A stretch of 64,000 nt of DNA, from the NCBI RefSeq assembly GCF_029227915.1, contig NC_079883.1, positions 1,426,001 through 1,490,000 on the forward strand, given 5' to 3'. This document shows positions 10,482 through 23,160 of the stretch, piece by piece. The DNA comes from Hydractinia symbiolongicarpus. Taxonomy: Eukaryota; Cnidaria; Hydrozoa; Anthoathecata; Hydractiniidae. A program made the translations under genes and the position numbers. The notes under the pieces were generated by a model. It worked only from the letters and a program-made list of their open reading frames with translations, was not told the DNA's origin and did not search any database. Each line of letters starts with the position of its first letter. Position 1 is the first letter of the stretch.

Positions 10482-10491
10482 CGAAATTTCC
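10482..10491. repeat. Recurring 8-bp deletion allele (first of eight)
   Basis: The usual CGAAAACCCGCGATTTCCCG becomes CGAAATTTCCCG, losing eight bases. The junctions lie after 10,485, 16,974, 19,199, 29,750, 30,960, 32,576, 33,989 and 35,199. All eight occur in units with GAATAATAG and GCCAGCAAACG, so they descend from one event spread by duplication. Five continue CCCTGACTCGG and three (30,960, 32,576 and 35,199) continue CCCGGACTCGG. The allele is not seen left of 10.4 kb or right of 35.2 kb, which makes it a useful lineage marker. Confidence 0.9.
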
Positions 10492-11219
10492 CGTAAATCC
10501 CTGACTCGGCCCGTATAGTCAAAAGTATACAAAGAAAGTACCCTGCGAGTAAACCCATTTCCAGAACGATTTTTTAAATTATCTTTTCACCACTAAAACG
10601 CACGAGGCTTGTAGTTTTCAAAAATGTTTTCATTTTTAATGAGACGCTGAATAAAAGAAGTTTAATCGCCGGCAAACGAAAACCCGCGAATTCCCGTAAA
10701 TCCCGGACTCGCCCCGTTTAGTCAAAAGTATACAAAGAAAATACCCAGGGAGTAAACTCATTTCCAGAACGATTTTTTAAATTATCTTTTCACCAATAAA
10801 ACGCATGAGACTTGTAGTTTTCAAAAATGTTTTCATTTTTGATGAGACGCTGAATAAAAGAAGTTTAATCGCCGGCAAACGAAAACCCGCGATTTCCCGT
10901 AAATCCCGTGCTTGGCCCGTATAGTCGAGTATATACAAAGAAAGTACCCTGTGAGTAAACTCATTTCCAGAACGATTTTTTAAATTATCTTTTCACCACT
11001 AAAAGGCATGAGACTTGTAGTTTTCAAAAATGTTTTCATTTTTGATGAGACTCTGAAAAAAAGAAGTTTAATCGCCGACAAACGAAAACCTGCGATTTCC
11101 CGTAAATCCCGGGCTTGGCCCGTATAGTCGAATGTATACAAAGAAAGTACCCTGTGAGTAAACTCATTTCTCGAACGAATTTTTAAATTATTTATTCACC
11201 ACTAAAACGCATGAGACTT

Positions 11220-12510
11220 GTATTTTTTAAAAATGTTTTCATTTTTGATGAGACGCTTAATGAGAGAGGTTCAATCGCCGGCAAACGAAAACCCGCGATT
11301 TCCCGTAAATCCCGGACTCGGCCCGTATAGTCGAGTAAATACAAAGAAAATACCCAGGGAGTAAACTCATTTCCCGAACGATTTTTTAAATTATTTTTTC
11401 ACCACTAAAACGTATGAGACTTGTAGTTTTCAAAAATGTTTTCATTTTTGATGAGACGCTGAAAAAAAGAAGTTTAATCGCCGGCAAACGAAAACCCGCG
11501 ATTTCCCGTAAATCCCGGGCTTGGCCCGTATAGTCAAAAGTATACAAAGAAAGTACCCTGCGAGTAAATTCATTTCCAGAACGATTTTTTAAATTATCTT
11601 TTCACCACTAAAACGCACGAGACTTGTAGTTTTCAAAAATGTTTTCATTTTTGATGAGACGCTTAATGAAAGAGGTTTAATCGCCGGCAAACAAAAAACC
11701 CGCGATTTCCTGTAAATCCCGGGCTTGGCCCGTATAGACGAATGTATACAAAGAAAGTGCCCTGTGAGTAAACTCATTTCCAGAACGAATTTTTAAATTA
11801 TCTTTTCACCACTAAAACGCACGAGACTTGTAATTTTCAAAAATGTTTTCATTTTTGTAGAGACGCGGAATAAAAGAAGTTTAATCGCCGGCAAACGAAA
11901 ACCCGCGATTTCCCGTAAATCCCGGACTCGGCCCGTATAGTCGAGTATATACAAAGAAAATACCCAGGAAGTAAACTCATTTCCCGAACGATTTTTTAAA
12001 TTATTTTTTCACCACTAAAACGTATGAGACTTGTAGTTTTCAAATATGTTTTCATTTTTGATGAGACGCTGAAAAAAAGACGTTTAATCGCCGGCAAACG
12101 AAAACCCGCGATTTCCCGTAAATCCCGGGCTAGGCCCGTATAGTCAAAAGTATACAAAGAAAGTACCCTGCGAGTAAATTCATTTCCAGAACGATTTTTT
12201 AAATTATCTTTTCACCACTAAAACGCATGAGACTTGTAGTTTTCAAAAATGTTTTCATTTTTGATAAGACGCTAAATAAAAGATGTTTAATCGCCGGCAA
12301 ACGAAAACCCGCGATTTCCCGTAAATCCCGGACTCGGCCCGTATAGTCAAAAGTATACAAAGAAAGTACCCTGTGAGTAAACTCATTTCCAGAACGAATT
12401 TTTAAATTATCTTTTCACCACTAAAACGCATGAGACTTGTAATTTTCAAAAATGTTTTCATTTTTGATGAGACGCGGAATAAAAGAAGTTTAATCGCCGG
12501 CAAACGAAAA
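11220..12510. repeat. Block P, copy 2
   Basis: This matches block P copy 1 at an offset of 8,501 bp. The antisense frame at 11,589-11,777 differs from that at 3,088-3,276 by one residue (H for Y). It is joined on the left to the end of segment X inside the conserved core (GCATGAGACTTGTA, about 11,207-11,225). On the right, from about 12,500, it carries an ATTTTCCGTAAATCC unit ending GGCCTGTATAG followed by GAATGTACCCTG. That combination recurs near 14,140 and 21,230. Confidence 0.75.
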
Positions 12511-15060
12511 CCCGCGATTTTCCGTAAATCCCGGACTCGGCCTGTATAGTCAAAAGTATACAAAGAATGTACCCTGCGAGTAAACTCATTTCCAGAACGA
12601 TTTTTTAAATTATCTTTTCACCACTAAAACGCATGAGACTTGTAGTTTTCAAAAATGTTTTCATTTTTGATAAGACGCTGAAGAAAAGATGTTTAATCGA
12701 CGGCAAAGGAAAACCCGGGATTTCCCGTAAATCCCGGGCTTGGCCCGTATAGTCGAATGTATACAAAGAAAGTACCCTGTGAGTAAACTCATTTTCCGAA
12801 CGATTTTTGAAATTATTTTTCCACCACTAAAACGCACGAGACTTGTAGTTTTCAAAAATGTTTTCATTTTTGATGAGACGCTGAATGAAAGAAGTTTAAT
12901 CGCCGGCAAACGAAAACCCGCGATTTCCCGTAAACCCCGTGCTTGGCCCGTATAGTGGAGTATATACAAAGAAAGTACCCTGTGAGTAAACTCATTTCCA
13001 GAACGATTTTTTAAATTATCTTTTCACCATTAAAACGCATGAGACTTGTAATCTTCAAAAATGTTTTCATTTTTGATGAGACGCGGAATAAAAGAAGTTT
13101 AATGGCCGGCAAACGAAAACCCGCAATTTCCCGTAAATCCCGGACTCGGCCCGTATAGTCAAAAGTATACAAAGAAAATACCCAGGGAGTAAACTCGTTT
13201 CTCGAACGATTTTTTAAATTATTTTTTCACCACTAAAACGTATGAGACTCGTAGTTTTCAAAAATGTTTTCATTTTTGATGACACGCTTAATAAAAGAAG
13301 TTTAATCGCTGGCAAACGAAAACCCGCGATTTCCCGTAAATCCCGGACTCGGCCCGTATAGTCAAAAGTATACAAAGAAAGTACCCTGTGAGTAAACTCA
13401 TTTCCCGAACGATTTTTTAAATTATTTTTTCACCACTAAAACGTATGAGACTTGTAGTTTTCAAAAATGTTTTCATTTTTGATGAGACGCTGAAAAAAAG
13501 ACGTTTAATCGCCGGCAAACGAAAACCCGCGATTTCCCGTAAATCCCGGGCTTGGCCCGTATAGTCAAAAGTATACAAAGAAAGTACCCTGCGAGTAAAT
13601 TCATTTCCAGAACGATTTTTTAAATTATCTTTTCACCACTAAAACGCATGAGACTTGTAGTTTTCAAAAATGTTTTCATTTTTGATAAGACGCTAAATAA
13701 AAGATGTTTAATCGCCGGCAAACGAAAACCCGCGATTTCCCGTAAATCCCGGACTCGGCCCGTTTAGTCAAAAGTATACAAAGAAAGTACCCTGTGAGTA
13801 AACTCATTTCCAGAACGAATTTTTAAATTATCTTTTCACCACTAAAACGCATGAGACTTGTAGTTTTCAAAAATGTTTTCATTTTTGATAAGACGCTAAA
13901 TAAAAGATGTTTAATCGCCGGCAAACGAAAACCCGCGATTTCCCGTAAATCCCGGACTCGGCCCGTATAGTCAAAAGTATACAAAGAAAGTACCCTGTGA
14001 GTAAACTCATTTCCAGAACGAATTTTTAAATTATCTTTTCACCACTAAAACGCATGAGACTTGTAATTTTCAAAAATGTTTTCATTTTTGATGAGACGCG
14101 GAATAAAAGAAGTTTAATCGCCGGCAAACGAAAACCCGCGATTTTCCGTAAATCCCGGACTCGGCCTGTATAGTCAAAAGTATACAAAGAATGTACCCTG
14201 CGAGTAAACTCATTTCCAGAACGATTTTTTAAATTATCTTTTCACCACTAAAACGCATGAGACTTGTAGTTTTTAAAAATGTTTTCATTTTTGATAAGAC
14301 GCTGAATAAAAGATGTTTAATCGACGGCAAAGGAAAACCCGGGATTTCCCGTAAATCCCGGGCTTGGCCCGTATAGTCGAATGTATACAAAGAAAGTACC
14401 CTGTGAGTAAACTCATTTTCCGAACGATTTTTGAAATTATTTTTCCACCACTAAGACGCACGAGACTTGTAGTTTTCAAAAATGTTTTCATTTTTGATGA
14501 GACGCTGAATGAAAGAAGTTTAATCGCCGGCAAACGAAAACCCGCGATTTCCCGTAAACCCCGTGCTTGGCCCGTATAGTGGAGTATATACAAAGAAAGT
14601 ACCCTGTGAGTAAACTCATTTTCCGAACGATTTTTGAAATTATTTTTCCACCACTAAGACGCACGAGACTTGTAGTTTTCAAAAATGTTTTCATTTTTGA
14701 TGAGACGCTGAATGAAAGAAGTTTAATCGCCGGCAAACGAAAACCCGCGATTTCCCGTAAACCCCGTGCTTGGCCCGTATAGTGGAGTATATACAAAGAA
14801 AGTACCCTGTGAGTAAACTCATTTCCAGAACGATTTTTTAAATTATCTTTTCACCATTAAAACGCATGAGACTTGTAATCTTCAAAAATGTTTTCATTTT
14901 TGATGAGACGCGGAATAAAAGAAGTTTAATGGCCGGCAAACGAAAACCCGCAATTTCCCGTAAATCCCGGACTCGGCCCGTATAGTCAAAAGTATACAAA
15001 GAAAATACCCAGGGAGTAAACTCGTTTCCCGAACGATTTTTTAAATTATTTTTTCACCAC
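12000..15060. repeat. 8-monomer tandem duplication (offset 1,624 bp)
   Basis: Units near 12,000-13,380 recur about 1,624 bp (8 x 203) to the right. Examples are the GACGGCAAAGG unit at 12,700 against about 14,324, and the frames starting at 12,661 and 14,285. The second copy has two GATAAGACGCTAAATAAAAG units (about 13,684 and 13,887) where the first has one (about 12,260). It also has two copies of the CCACTAAGACGCACGAG unit (about 14,450 and 14,653). Single-monomer duplications are thus nested inside it. The edges are approximate. Confidence 0.65.
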
Positions 15061-17690
15061 TAAAACGTATGAGACTCGTAGTTTTCAAAAATGTTTTCAT
15101 TTTTGATGACACGCTTAATAAAAGAAGTTTAATCGCTGGCAAACGAAAACCCGCGATTTTCCGTAAATCCCGGACTCGGCCCGTATAGTCAAAAGTATAC
15201 AAAGAAAGTATCCTGCGAGTAAACTCATTTCCAGAATGATTTTTTAAATTATTTTTTCACCACTAAAACGTATGAGACTCGTAGTTTTCAAAAATGTTTT
15301 CATTTTTGATGACACGCTTAATAAAAGAAGTTTAATCGCTGGCAAACGAAAACCCGCGATTTCCCGTAAATCCCGGACTCGGCCCGTATAGTCAAAAGTA
15401 TACAAAGAAAGTATCCTGCGAGTAAACTCATTTCCAGAATGATTTTTTAAAATATCTTTTCACCACTAAAACGCATGAGACTTGTAGTCTTCAAAAATGT
15501 TTTCATTTTTGATTAGACGCTGAATGAAAGAAGTTTAATCGCCGGCAAACGAAAACCCGCGATTTCCCGTAAATTCCGTGCTTGGCCCGTATAGTGGAGT
15601 ATATACAAAGAAAGTACCCTGTGAGTAAACTCATTTCCAGAACGATTTTTTAAATTATCTTTTCACCATTAAAACGCATGAGACTTGTAGTCTTCAAAAA
15701 TGTTTTCATTTTTGATGAGACGCGGAATAAAAGAAGTTTAATGGCCGGCAAACGAAAACCCGCAGTTTCCCGTAAATCCCGGACTCGGCCCGTATAGTCA
15801 AAAGTATACAAAGAAAATACCCAGGGAGTAAACTCGTTTCCCGAACGATTTTTAAAATTATTTTTTCACCAGTAAAACGTATGAGATTCGTAGTTTTCAA
15901 AAATGTTTTCATTTTTGATGACACGCTTAATAAAAGAAGTTTAATCGCTGGCAAACAAAAACCCGCGATTTCCCGTAAATCCCGGACTCGGCCCGTATAG
16001 TCAAAAGTATACAAAGAAAGTATCCTGCGAGTAAACTCATTTCCAGAATGATTTTTTAAAATATCTTTTCACCACTAAAACGCACGAGGCTTGTAGTTTT
16101 CAAAAATGTTTTCATTTTTGATGAGACGCTGAATAAAAGAAGTTTAATCGCCGGCAAACGAAAACCCGCGAATTCCCGTAAATCCCGGACTCGGCCCGTT
16201 TAGTCAAAAGTATACAAAGAAAATACCCAGGGAGTAAACTCATTTCCAGAACGATTTTTTAAATTATCTTTTCACCACTAAAACGCATGAGACTTGTAGT
16301 TTTCAAAAATGTTTTCATTTTTGATGAGACGCTGAATAAAGGAAGTTTAATCGCCGGCAAACGAAAACCAGCGATTTCCCGTAAATCCCGTGCTTGGCCC
16401 GTATAGTCGAGTATATACAAAGAAAGTACCCTGTGAGTAAACTCATTTCCAGAACGATTTTTTAAATTATCTTTTCACCACTAAAAGGCATGAGACTTGT
16501 AGTTTTCAAAAATGTTTTCATTTTTGATGAGACTCTGAATAAAAGAAGTTTAATCGCCGATAAACGAAAACCTGCGATTTCCCGTAAATCCCGGGCTTGG
16601 CCCGTATAGTCGAATGTATACAAAGAAAGTACACTGCGAGTAAACTCATTTCCAGAATGATTTTTTTAATTATCTTTTCACCACTAAAACGCATGAGACT
16701 TGTAGTCTTCAAAAATGTTTTCATTTTTGATGAGACGCGGAATAGAAGAAGTTTAATCGCCGGCAAACGAAAACCCGCGATTTCCCGTAAATCCCGGACT
16801 CGGCCCGTATAGTCAAAAGTATACAAAGAAAATACCCAGGGAGTAAACTCATTTCCCGATCGATTTTTTAAATTATTTTTTCACCACTAAAACGTATGAG
16901 ACTTGTAGTTTTCAAAAATGTTTTCATTTTTGATGAGACGCTGAATAATAGAAGTTTAATCGCCAGCAAACGAAATTTCCCGTAAATCCCTGACTCGGCC
17001 CGTATAGTCAAAAGTATACAAAGAAAGTACCCTGCGAGTAAACCCATTTCCAGAACGATTTTTTAAATTATCTTTTCACCACTAAAACGCACGAGGCTTG
17101 TAGTTTTCAAAAATGTTTTCATTTTTAATGAGACGCTGAATAAAAGAAGTTTAATCGCCGGCAAACGAAAACCCGCGAATTCCCGTAAATCCCGGACTCG
17201 CCCCGTATAGTCAAAAGTATACAAAGAAAATACCCAGGGAGTAAACTCATTTCCAGAACGATTTTTTAAATTATCTTTTCACCAATAAAACGCATGAGAC
17301 TTGTAGTTTTCAAAAATGTTTTCATTTTTGATGAGACGCTGAATAAAAGAAGTTTAATCGCCGGCAAACGAAAACCCGCGATTTCCCGTAAATCCCGTGC
17401 TTGGCCCGTATAGTCGAGTATATACAAAGAAAGTACCCTGTGAGTAAACTCATTTCCAGAACGATTTTTTAAATTATCTTTTCACCACTAAAAGGCATGA
17501 AACTTGTAGTTTTCAAAAATGTTTTCATTTTTGATGAGACTCTGAAAAAAAGAAGTTTAATCGCCGACAAACGAAAACCTGCGATTTCCCGTAAATCCCG
17601 GGCTTGGCCCGTATAGTCGAATGTATACAAAGAAAGTACCCTGTGAGTAAACTCATTTCTCGAACGAATTTTTAAATTATTTATTCACCA
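14216..17690. repeat. Partial copy of segment X (matches ~7.5-11.2 kb)
   Basis: This block follows the right half of segment X copy 1 at an offset of 6,692 bp. The offset becomes 6,895 after one monomer is duplicated at about 14.4-14.8 kb, and 6,489 after two monomers are lost near 16,070. The loss joins the AAAATATC unit matching about 9,170 directly to the CACGAGGCTTG unit matching about 9,595. The junction falls in the CCACTAAAACGCA core and removes exactly 406 bp (2 x 203), as expected for unequal exchange in register. Confidence 0.75.
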
Positions 17691-17695
17691 CTAAA
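15470..17695. repeat. 11-monomer tandem duplication, left copy (2,225 bp)
   Basis: This block is followed at once by a second copy at an offset of 2,225 bp, which is 11 x 203 minus the 8-bp deletion it contains. Private variants agree in both copies. These are AAATTCCGTGC, CAGTAAAACGTATGAGATTCG, GTACACTGCGAG and AAAAGGCATGAAACTTG. Antisense and sense translations within the two copies are identical at all three frame pairs compared. It is one of the youngest large events in the window. The left breakpoint lies in the core between about 15,460 and 15,485. Confidence 0.85.
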
Positions 17696-19920
17696 ACGCA
17701 TGAGACTTGTAGTCTTCAAAAATGTTTTCATTTTTGATTAGACGCTGAATGAAAGAAGTTTAATCGCCGGCAAACGAAAACCCGCGATTTCCCGTAAATT
17801 CCGTGCTTGGCCCGTATAGTGGAGTATATACAAAGAAAGTACCCTGTGAGTAAACTCATTTCCAGAACGATTTTTTAAATTATCTTTTCACCATTAAAAC
17901 GCATGAGACTTGTAGTCTTCAAAAATGTTTTCATTTTTGATGAGACGCGGAATAAAAGAAGTTTAATGGCCGGCAAACGAAAACCCGCAGTTTCCCGTAA
18001 ATCCCGGACTCGGCCCGTATAGTCAAAAGTATACAAAGAAAATACCCAGGGAGTAAACTCGTTTCCCGAACGATTTTTAAAATTATTTTTTCACCAGTAA
18101 AACGTATGAGATTCGTAGTTTTCAAAAATGTTTTCATTTTTGATGACACGCTTAATAAAAGAAGTTTAATCGCTGGCAAACAAAAACCCGCGATTTCCCG
18201 TAAATCCCGGACTCGGCCCGTATAGTCAAAAGTATACAAAGAAAGTATCCTGCGAGTAAACTCATTTCCAGAATGATTTTTTAAAATATCTTTTCACCAC
18301 TAAAACGCACGAGGCTTGTAGTTTTCAAAAATGTTTTCATTTTTGATGAGACGCTGAATAAAAGAAGTTTAATCGCCGGCAAACGAAAACCCGCGAATTC
18401 CCGTAAATCCCGGACTCGGCCCGTTTAGTCAAAAGTATACAAAGAAAATACCCAGGGAGTAAACTCATTTCCAGAACGATTTTTTAAATTATCTTTTCAC
18501 CACTAAAACGCATGAGACTTGTAGTTTTCAAAAATGTTTTCATTTTTGATGAGACGCTGAATAAAGGAAGTTTAATCGCCGGCAAACGAAAACCAGCGAT
18601 TTCCCGTAAATCCCGTGCTTGGCCCGTATAGTCGAGTATATACAAAGAAAGTACCCTGTGAGTAAACTCATTTCCAGAACGATTTTTTAAATTATCTTTT
18701 CACCACTAAAAGGCATGAGACTTGTAGTTTTCAAAAATGTTTTCATTTTTGATGAGACTCTGAATAAAAGAAGTTTAATCGCCGATAAACGAAAACCTGC
18801 GATTTCCCGTAAATCCCGGGCTTGGCCCGTATAGTCGAATGTATACAAAGAAAGTACACTGCGAGTAAACTCATTTCCAGAATGATTTTTTTAATTATCT
18901 TTTCACCACTAAAACGCATGAGACTTGTAGTCTTCAAAAATGTTTTCATTTTTGATGAGACGCGGAATAGAAGAAGTTTAATCGCCGGCAAACGAAAACC
19001 CGCGATTTCCCGTAAATCCCGGACTCGGCCCGTATAGTCAAAAGTATACAAAGAAAATACCCAGGGAGTAAACTCATTTCCCGATCGATTTTTTAAATTA
19101 TTTTTTCACCACTAAAACGTATGAGACTTGTAGTTTTCAAAAATGTTTTCATTTTTGATGAGACGCTGAATAATAGAAGTTTAATCGCCAGCAAACGAAA
19201 TTTCCCGTAAATCCCTGACTCGGCCCGTATAGTCAAAAGTATACAAAGAAAGTACCCTGCGAGTAAACCCATTTCCAGAACGATTTTTTAAATTATCTTT
19301 TCACCACTAAAACGCACGAGGCTTGTAGTTTTCAAAAATGTTTTCATTTTTAATGAGACGCTGAATAAAAGAAGTTTAATCGCCGGCAAACGAAAACCCG
19401 CGAATTCCCGTAAATCCCGGACTCGCCCCGTATAGTCAAAAGTATACAAAGAAAATACCCAGGGAGTAAACTCATTTCCAGAACGATTTTTTAAATTATC
19501 TTTTCACCAATAAAACGCATGAGACTTGTAGTTTTCAAAAATGTTTTCATTTTTGATGAGACGCTGAATAAAAGAAGTTTAATCGCCGGCAAACGAAAAC
19601 CCGCGATTTCCCGTAAATCCCGTGCTTGGCCCGTATAGTCGAGTATATACAAAGAAAGTACCCTGTGAGTAAACTCATTTCCAGAACGATTTTTTAAATT
19701 ATCTTTTCACCACTAAAAGGCATGAAACTTGTAGTTTTCAAAAATGTTTTCATTTTTGATGAGACTCTGAAAAAAAGAAGTTTAATCGCCGACAAACGAA
19801 AACCTGCGATTTCCCGTAAATCCCGGGCTTGGCCCGTATAGTCGAATGTATACAAAGAAAGTACCCTGTGAGTAAACTCATTTCTCGAACGAATTTTTAA
19901 ATTATTTATTCACCACTAAA
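17696..19920. repeat. 11-monomer tandem duplication, right copy (2,225 bp)
   Basis: This is the right-hand copy of the preceding block. The junction lies in ACCACTAAAACGCATGAGAC near 17,690-17,710, where TTTATTCACC of one unit passes into the GTAGTCTTCAAAAATG half of another. The right end, near 19,920, has the same TTTATTCACC unit and then passes into block P copy 3. I saw no difference between the two copies at any landmark checked, though I did not compare every base. Confidence 0.85.
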
Positions 19921-19924
19921 ACGC

Positions 19925-21380
19925 ATGAGACTTGTAGTTTTCAAAAATGTTTTCATTTTTGATGAGACGCTTAATGAGAGAGGTTCAATCGCCGGCAAAC
20001 GAAAACCCGCGATTTCCCGTAAATCCAGGACTCGGCCCGTATAGTCGAGTAAATACAAAGAAAATACCCAGGGAGTAAACTCATTTCCCGAACGATTTTT
20101 TAAATTATTTTTTCACCACTAAAACGTATGAGACTTGTAGTTTTCAAAAATGTTTTCATTTTTGATGAGACGCTGAAAAAAAGAAGTTTAATCGCCGGCA
20201 AACGAAAACCCGCGATTTCCCGTAAATCCCGGGCTTGGCCCGTATAGTCAAAAGTATACAAAGAAAGTACCCTGCGAGTAAATTCATTTCCAAAACGATT
20301 TTTTAAATTATCTTTTCACCACTAAAACGCACGAGACTTGTAGTTTTCAAAAATGTTTTCATTTTTGATGAGACGCTTAATGAAAGAGGTTTAATCGCCG
20401 GCAAACAAAAAACCCGCGATTTCCTGTAAATCCCGGGCTTGGCCCGTATAGACGAATGTATACAAAGAAAGTACCCTGTGAGTAAACTCATTTCCAGAAC
20501 GAATTTTTAAATTATCTTTTCACCACTAAAACGCACGAGACTTGTAATTTTCAAAAATGTTTTCATTTTTGTAGAGACGCGGAATAAAAGAAGTTTAATC
20601 GCCGGCAAACGAAAACCCGCGATTTCCCGTAAATCCCGGACTCGGCCCGTATAGTCGAGTATATACAAAGAAAATACCCAGGAAGTAAACTCATTTCCCG
20701 AACGATTTTTTAAATTATTTTTTCACCACTAAAACGTATGAGACTTGTAGTTTTCAAAAATGTTTTCATTTTTGATGAGACGCTGAAAAAAAGACGTTTA
20801 ATCGCCGGCAAACGAAAACCCGCGATTTCCCGTAAATCCCGGGCTTGGCCCGTATAGTCAAAAGTATACAAAGAAAGTACCCTGCGAGTAAATTCATTTC
20901 CAGAACGATTTTTTAAATTATCTTTTCACCACTAAAACGCATGAGACTTGTAGTTTTCAAAAATGTTTTCATTTTTGATAAGACGCTAAATAAAAGATGT
21001 TTAATCGCCGGCAAACGAAAACCCGCGATTTACCGTAAATCCCGGACTCGGCCCGTATAGTCAAAAGTATACAAAGAAAGTACCCTGTGAGTAAACTCAT
21101 TTCCAGAACGAATTTTTAATATATCTTTTCACCACTAAAACGCATGAGACTTGTAATTTTCAAAAATGTTTTCATTTTTGATGAGACGCGGAATAAAAGA
21201 AGTTTAATCGCCGGCAAACGAAAACCCGCGATTTTCCGTAAATCCCGGACTCGGCCTGTATAGTCAAAAGTATACAAAGAATGTACCCTGCGAGTAAACT
21301 CATTTCCAGAACGATTTTTTAAATTATCTTTTCACCACTAAAACGCATGAGACTTGTAGTTTTCAAAAATGTTTTCATTT
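19925..21380. repeat. Block P, copy 3
   Basis: This matches copy 2 at an offset of 8,714 bp. Landmarks are the unit with the extra A at 20,406 and the GAATGTACCC landmark at 21,279, which corresponds to 12,565. Copy-specific changes include TTTCCAAAACGATT near 20,287 and TTTTTAATATATC near 21,116. The left join to the 11-monomer duplication lies in the core near 19,915-19,940, and the right join to segment X copy 2 lies between about 21,380 and 21,435. Confidence 0.75.
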
Positions 21381-21939
21381 TTGATGAGACGCTGAATAAA
21401 AGAAGTTTAATCGCCGGCAAACGAAAACCCGCGCATTCCCGTAAATCCCGGACTCGGCCCGTATAGCCAATAGTATACAAAGAAAGTACCCAGGGAGTAA
21501 ACTCATTTCCCGAAGGATTTTTTAAATTATTTTTACACCACTAAAACGCATGACACTTGCAGTTTTCAAAAATGTTTTCATTTTTGATGAGACGCTGAAT
21601 AAAATAAGTTTAATCGCCGGCAAACGAAAACCCGCGATTTCCCGTAAATCCTGGGCTTGGCCCGTATAGTCGAATATATACGAAGAAATTACCCTGTGAG
21701 TAAACTCATTTCCAGAACGATTTTTTAAATTATCTTTTCACCACTAAAACGCATGAAACTTGTAGTTTTCAAAAATGTTTTCATTTTTGATGAGACGCTG
21801 AATAAAATAAGTTTAATCGCCGGCAAACGAAAACCCGCGATTTCCCGTAAATCCCGGGCTTGGCCCGTATAGTCGAATATATACGAAGAAATTACCCTGT
21901 GAGTAAACTCATTTCCAGAACGATTTTTTAAATTATCTT

Positions 21940-23160
21940 TTCACCACTAAAACGCATGAAACTTGTAGTTTTCAAAAATGTTTTCATTTTTGATGAGACG
22001 CTGAATAAAAGAAGTTTAATCGCCGGCAAACGAAAACCCGCGATTTCCCGTAAATCCCGGACTCGGCCTGTATAGTCAAAAGTATACAAAGAAAGTACCC
22101 AGGGAGTAAACTTATTTCCCGAACGATTTTTTAAATTATTTTTTGGCCACTAAAACGCATGAGACTTGTAGTTTTCAAAAATGTTTTCATTTTTGATGAG
22201 ACGCTTAATGAGAGAGGTTCAATCTCCGGGAAACGAAAACCCGCGATTTCACGTAAATCCCGGGCTTGGCCCGTATAGTCGAATGTATACAAAGAAAGTA
22301 CCCAGGGAGTAAACGCATTTCCCGAACGATTTCTTAAGTTATTGTTTCACCACTAAAACGGATGAGACTTGTAGTTTTCAAAAACGTTTTCATTTTCGAT
22401 GAGACGCTGAATAAAAGAAGTTTAATCGCCGGCAAACGAAAACCCGCAAATTCCCGTAAATCCCGGACAATGCCCGTATAGCCAGAAGTATACAAAGAAA
22501 GTACCCAGGGAGTAAACTCATTTCCCGAACGATTTTTTAAATTACTTTTTCACCACTAAAACGTATGAGACTTGTAGTTTTCAAAAATGTTTTCATTTTT
22601 GATGAGACGCTGAATAAAAGAAGTTTAATCGCCGGGAAACGAAAACCCGCGATTTCCTGTAAATCCCGGACTCGGCCCGTATAGTCAAAAGTATACAAAG
22701 AAAGTACCCTGCGCGTAAACTCATTTCCAGAACGATTTTTTAAATTATTTTTTCACCATTAAAACGCATGAGACTTGTAGTTTTCAAAAATGTTTTCATT
22801 TTTGATGAGACGCTGAATAAAAGATGTATAATCGCCGGAAAACAAAAACCCGCGATTTCCCGTAAATCCCGGACTTGGCCCGTATAGTCAAAAGTATACA
22901 AAGAAAATACCCAGGGAGTAAACTCATTTCCCGAACAATTATAAAAAATAATTTTTTCACCACTAAAACGTATGAGACTTGTAGTTTTCAAAAATGTTTT
23001 CATTTTTGATGAGACGCTGAATAAAAGAAGTTTAATCGCCGGCAAACGAAAACCCGCGATTTCCCGTAAATCCCGGACTCGGCCCGTATAGTCAAAAGTA
23101 TACAAAGAAAGTACCCTGCGAGTAAACTCATTTCCAGAACGATTTTTTAAATTATCTTTT
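21940..23160. repeat. 6-monomer tandem duplication, left copy (1,219 bp)
   Basis: Six units, including the AATTATAAAAAATAATT patch (hence 6 x 203 + 1), occur twice inside segment X copy 2 but once in copy 1. Small differences separate the two copies. These include TTTTTTGGCCAC near 22,140 against TTTTTTCGCCAC near 23,359, CACCATTAAAACG near 22,755 against CACCAGTAAAACG near 23,974, and one residue in the long antisense frame. The duplication therefore happened after segment X was copied, and a few mutations have accumulated since. Confidence 0.8.

Larger units (their letters stand above)
3990..11215. repeat. Segment X, copy 1 (~7.2 kb)
   Basis: This long run of distinct units is found again at about 21,410-30,480. 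Matching landmarks are GTATAGCCAATAG (about 4,047), the AATTATAAAAAATAATT patch (5,519), ACCGGAATG units (about 6,179 and 6,562), GTTTTCCGGAATGTG (about 7,172), GACGGCAAAGG (about 7,631), the CCCGCAGTTTCCC unit (about 8,870), the 8-bp deletion (10,485) and GAGACTCTGAAAAAAAG (11,047). The offset to copy 2 rises in steps of 17,418, 18,637, 18,656 and 19,265 bp. The steps are explained by a 6-monomer gain in copy 2, a 19-bp loss in this copy, and a 3-monomer gain in copy 2. Confidence 0.85.
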
